From the NCBI GenBank assembly GCA_037442205.1, contig JBBIQS010000121.1, positions 1-20,837 on the forward strand: a stretch of DNA of 20,837 bases. The letters run 5' to 3'. The stretch is from JBBIQS01 sp037442205 (lineage in GTDB: Bacteria; Myxococcota; Myxococcia; Myxococcales; UBA5297). A program made the translations under genes and the position numbers. The notes beneath the pieces are model-generated. The model did no database searches and had not been told where the DNA came from. It worked only from the letters and a program-made list of their open reading frames with translations. How positions within the stretch are numbered: position 1 is the stretch's first letter; every line of letters starts with the position of its first letter. Of this stretch, positions 19,127 through 20,837 are shown one piece after another.

Positions 19127-20837
19127 TCAGGCTCCGCTCGCCGCCGCTCCCGCCTCCTTCCGCTCTTCGCCGACCGCCCGCCGCGGCCGGCGGGACGCCG
19201 GCGCTCCCAGGCGCGAGGGAGCTCTCCCCAGCCTGAACACGAAGCTGTCGAGCTTGCGCTCGTCGAGCGGAGTGCCGTCGTCGTAGTGGAAGTAGCAGGG
19301 CATCTCCTCCTGGTGCCTGAGCACGCTCTCCTCGACCAGCCCGTTGCAGCAGCCCCAGCAGTTGGCCATCACCACCCCGTCGATCGGGCACTGCTCCCAG
19401 TGGTGCGCCACGCTGCGCACCGCGAACGGCGCGGTGCCGTTGATCGCCCGGTCCAGCGGCTCGGCCCTCGCCATCACCTCGCGCACGTCGGGCATCGGCA
19501 GCCAGGGCTGGTGCTTGCGCGCCACCGCGTACAGGTCCCGCCGCGACCAGCGCATCGTCTGCCGCAGCGCCAGCACCTCCGCCCGCGGCGCTCCCTCGCC
19601 GAAGATCAGGTGCTCATGGTCCGAGGCCATGAACTCCAGCGAGTCGCAGTTCGGCTCGGCGATCGCCCGCACCCCGCGCTCGGCCAGCGCCGCGTACAGC
19701 CCGCCGCTGGCGAAGTCGTTCCCCTTGGTCAGCAGGTCCCCTGACACGAACACCGTCCGCTCGTCGGGATCGATCTGACAGGGGAAGGCGCGCGCCACTT
19801 CCTCGGCCAATTCGCGCATCTGCCCCGCGAACCAGCGCACGTGCAGCGCCGGATGGCGGAACTCGCTGCCCGGCCGCTCGGCCAGTTGGACCAGCTTGCG
19901 GCGCAGATCGCTGTAGACCGGATCCGCCTCGCCGGGACGCGTCGCCCGCCCGCGCGCGTAGACGAAGATCTGCCGCATCAGATCGTTGAGGACCAGCGCC
20001 AGCCACAGCCGCGACGACAGCCCCAGCCCTCCGGCCAGCGCCAGCGCGTGGACCGTCACCTTGTCCGAAAGCCCCAGCCGATCGAGCGAAAGCGAGTCGT
20101 GCACCCCGTACATCGCCGCCCGGCACATGTCGCCGCCCAGCTGCATCAGCCGGGTCGGCTTGTCGATCGGGTTGAGCTCCAGGTAGCGACGGAACGAGCC
20201 CCACACCAGCTGGTAGGACAGGCACTCCTTGCCCGAGCAGTCCTTGCGCCCCGCCGCCAGCACCGCCTCGTCGATGGCCGGGCTGGCCACCGCGTCCAGC
20301 CCGTGGCTGCGGTAGATCGCCGCCAGCACCTCGCCCAGGTTGTCGGTCCCGGAGGGGAAGACGTAGCGCACGCTCTTGTCGATGTACTGGCCGCCCGGGC
20401 GCCGGCTGAGCCAGTCGATGGCGCGGGCCGGCGCCTCGGCCGGCCGCTGGTCCTTGAGGTGCTGCCGCACCGACTGCAGGAAGGCCTGGATGCGGGTGAC
20501 GAAGCCCGCCGCGCCGCCGTGGCCGTCGCTCTCGAGGATGGCGTGCGGATAGCCGCGCATCAGCTCGGCGAAGGGCTGCTCGACGAACGAGGCCGGGCCG
20601 CAGCCAAACGAGGCGATCATCACCGGGAACGCAGTGCCCGACCTGCGCGCCGCCGCCGCGGCTCGGGTGGCCAGGTTCTGGTCTCCCCAGGTGACCCGCT
20701 CCAGCGCCGGCGCGTCGCCGACCGGGTAGCAGTCCATCGGCAGCGCCAGCGCCCCGTTCTGCCTGATCAGACTGGGGATCTTGGCGTTGATCGCGCCGTC
20801 GTGGACCACGTGCAGGCTGCCGCAGACCACCACCACC
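19127..20837 (-). CDS. 2-hydroxyacyl-CoA dehydratase / DUF2229 activase-related protein, C-terminal part
   Basis: Partial: the frame is open to the right edge, so about 569 C-terminal residues are visible and the N-terminal part (activase domains in the large fused members of ~1400 aa) lies outside. Family marks are MIASFGCGPASFVEQPFAEL (about 73-92), HAILESDGHGGAAGFVTRIQ, KDCSGKECLSYQLVWGSF, TVFVSGDLLTKGNDFAS, MANCWGCCNGLVEESVL and CYFHYDDGTPLDERKLDSF. These resemble the iron-sulfur dehydratase component HgdB and the associated DUF2229 regions. In known systems an ATP-driven activase injects an electron into the [4Fe-4S] dehydratase; the substrate of this large family is unknown. The last ~30 residues (SRLGAPASRRPRRAVGEE...) are low-complexity and partly encoded by a dispersed repeat, so the ancestral protein probably ended near FVFRLGR. 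Confidence 0.85.
   Translation of the reverse strand, partial: VVVVCGSLHVVHDGAINAKIPSLIRQNGALALPMDCYPVGDAPALERVTWGDQNLATRAAAAARRSGTAFPVMIASFGCGPASFVEQPFAELMRGYPHAILESDGHGGAAGFVTRIQAFLQSVRQHLKDQRPAEAPARAIDWLSRRPGGQYIDKSVRYVFPSGTDNLGEVLAAIYRSHGLDAVASPAIDEAVLAAGRKDCSGKECLSYQLVWGSFRRYLELNPIDKPTRLMQLGGDMCRAAMYGVHDSLSLDRLGLSDKVTVHALALAGGLGLSSRLWLALVLNDLMRQIFVYARGRATRPGEADPVYSDLRRKLVQLAERPGSEFRHPALHVRWFAGQMRELAEEVARAFPCQIDPDERTVFVSGDLLTKGNDFASGGLYAALAERGVRAIAEPNCDSLEFMASDHEHLIFGEGAPRAEVLALRQTMRWSRRDLYAVARKHQPWLPMPDVREVMARAEPLDRAINGTAPFAVRSVAHHWEQCPIDGVVMANCWGCCNGLVEESVLRHQEEMPCYFHYDDGTPLDERKLDSFVFRLGRAPSRLGAPASRRPRRAVGEERKEAGAAASGA
19184..19214 (+). repeat. Right arm of the inverted repeat, inside the dehydratase gene's 3' end
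   Basis: 25-bp perfect inverted match of 18557-18581 at 19190-19214, extended to 31 bp with one mismatch. On the minus strand it encodes RLGAPASRRP in the C-terminal tail of the dehydratase-family protein. Confidence 0.9.

Noticed and set aside
18557..19214. Insertion sequence bounded by the 25-bp inverted repeats
   Set aside because: No transposase lies between the arms, no target-site duplication is visible, and the right arm is within a coding sequence. Kept as a repeat pair only.
1..20837. CRISPR arrays, rRNA, tRNA, phage genes, toxin-antitoxin pairs
   Set aside because: Looked for on both strands; no regularly spaced repeats, conserved RNA motifs or phage/toxin signatures were found.

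Overview
The window is about 21 kb of very GC-rich DNA (individual lines reach about 75% GC) and reads as a Myxococcota (former Deltaproteobacteria) chromosome. The evidence is a secreted amidase ending in a MYXO-CTERM-like sorting tail (GCGC motif, hydrophobic helix, Arg cluster), several small Cys-rich lipoproteins, two simple two-component pairs, a carboxypeptidase-regulatory-like repeat protein and a dehydratase/activase-family protein. Both edges cut genes: a chemoreceptor at the left and a 2-hydroxyacyl-CoA dehydratase/DUF2229-like protein at the right.

Layout. 1-3093 (+): chemosensory operon of an MCP (3' part), cheR and cheB; the MCP ends in a CheR-tether-like pentapeptide. 3114-3755 (-): DUF4291 protein of visibly lower GC. 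3896-5856 (+): HTH/Zn-ribbon regulator, GYD-domain protein, small membrane protein and lipoprotein. 5934-7656 (-): histidine kinase with a degenerate ATP-binding domain, overlapping a single-domain response regulator. 7960-10908 (+): 982-aa amidase with a golvesin-like insert, FN3, a Rossmann/GATase-like region and a sorting tail. 10967-12745 (-): second kinase/receiver pair. 12746-13318: no intact gene, but a minus-strand remnant of a thrombospondin-like protein. 13319-14993 (+): phosphodiester-glycosidase (NAGPA) protein, Cys-rich lipoprotein and glyoxalase I. 14994-15325: decayed DNA with a DUF1287-like fragment joined to a copy of another gene's 3' end. 15326-17284 (-): repeat-domain surface protein. 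17463-18543 (-): two-gene operon of unknown function. 18715-19107 (+): Cys-rich lipoprotein. 19127-20837 (-): dehydratase/activase-family protein.

How the genes relate. The MCP, CheR and CheB form one signalling and adaptation module. The two kinase/receiver pairs share a layout (membrane kinase, then a receiver with no output domain), so both probably signal through protein contacts or separate output partners. Many of the remaining products are exported (amidase, NAGPA protein, lipoproteins, repeat protein), which gives the region an envelope character.

The most unusual structure is repeat-related. A 122-bp segment equal to the last 40 codons of the gene at 17463-17864 recurs at 15007-15128 (119/122 identical) and, diverged, at 10861-10914, where it supplies the end and stop codon of the amidase. 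A separate 25-bp perfect inverted repeat flanks the lipoprotein gene at 18715 and encodes the tail of the dehydratase-family protein. No transposase, CRISPR array, tRNA or rRNA was seen. I did not find a clearly new multi-gene defence or biosynthetic system; the best candidates for new biology are the degenerate kinase, the composite amidase and the gene-tail repeats.
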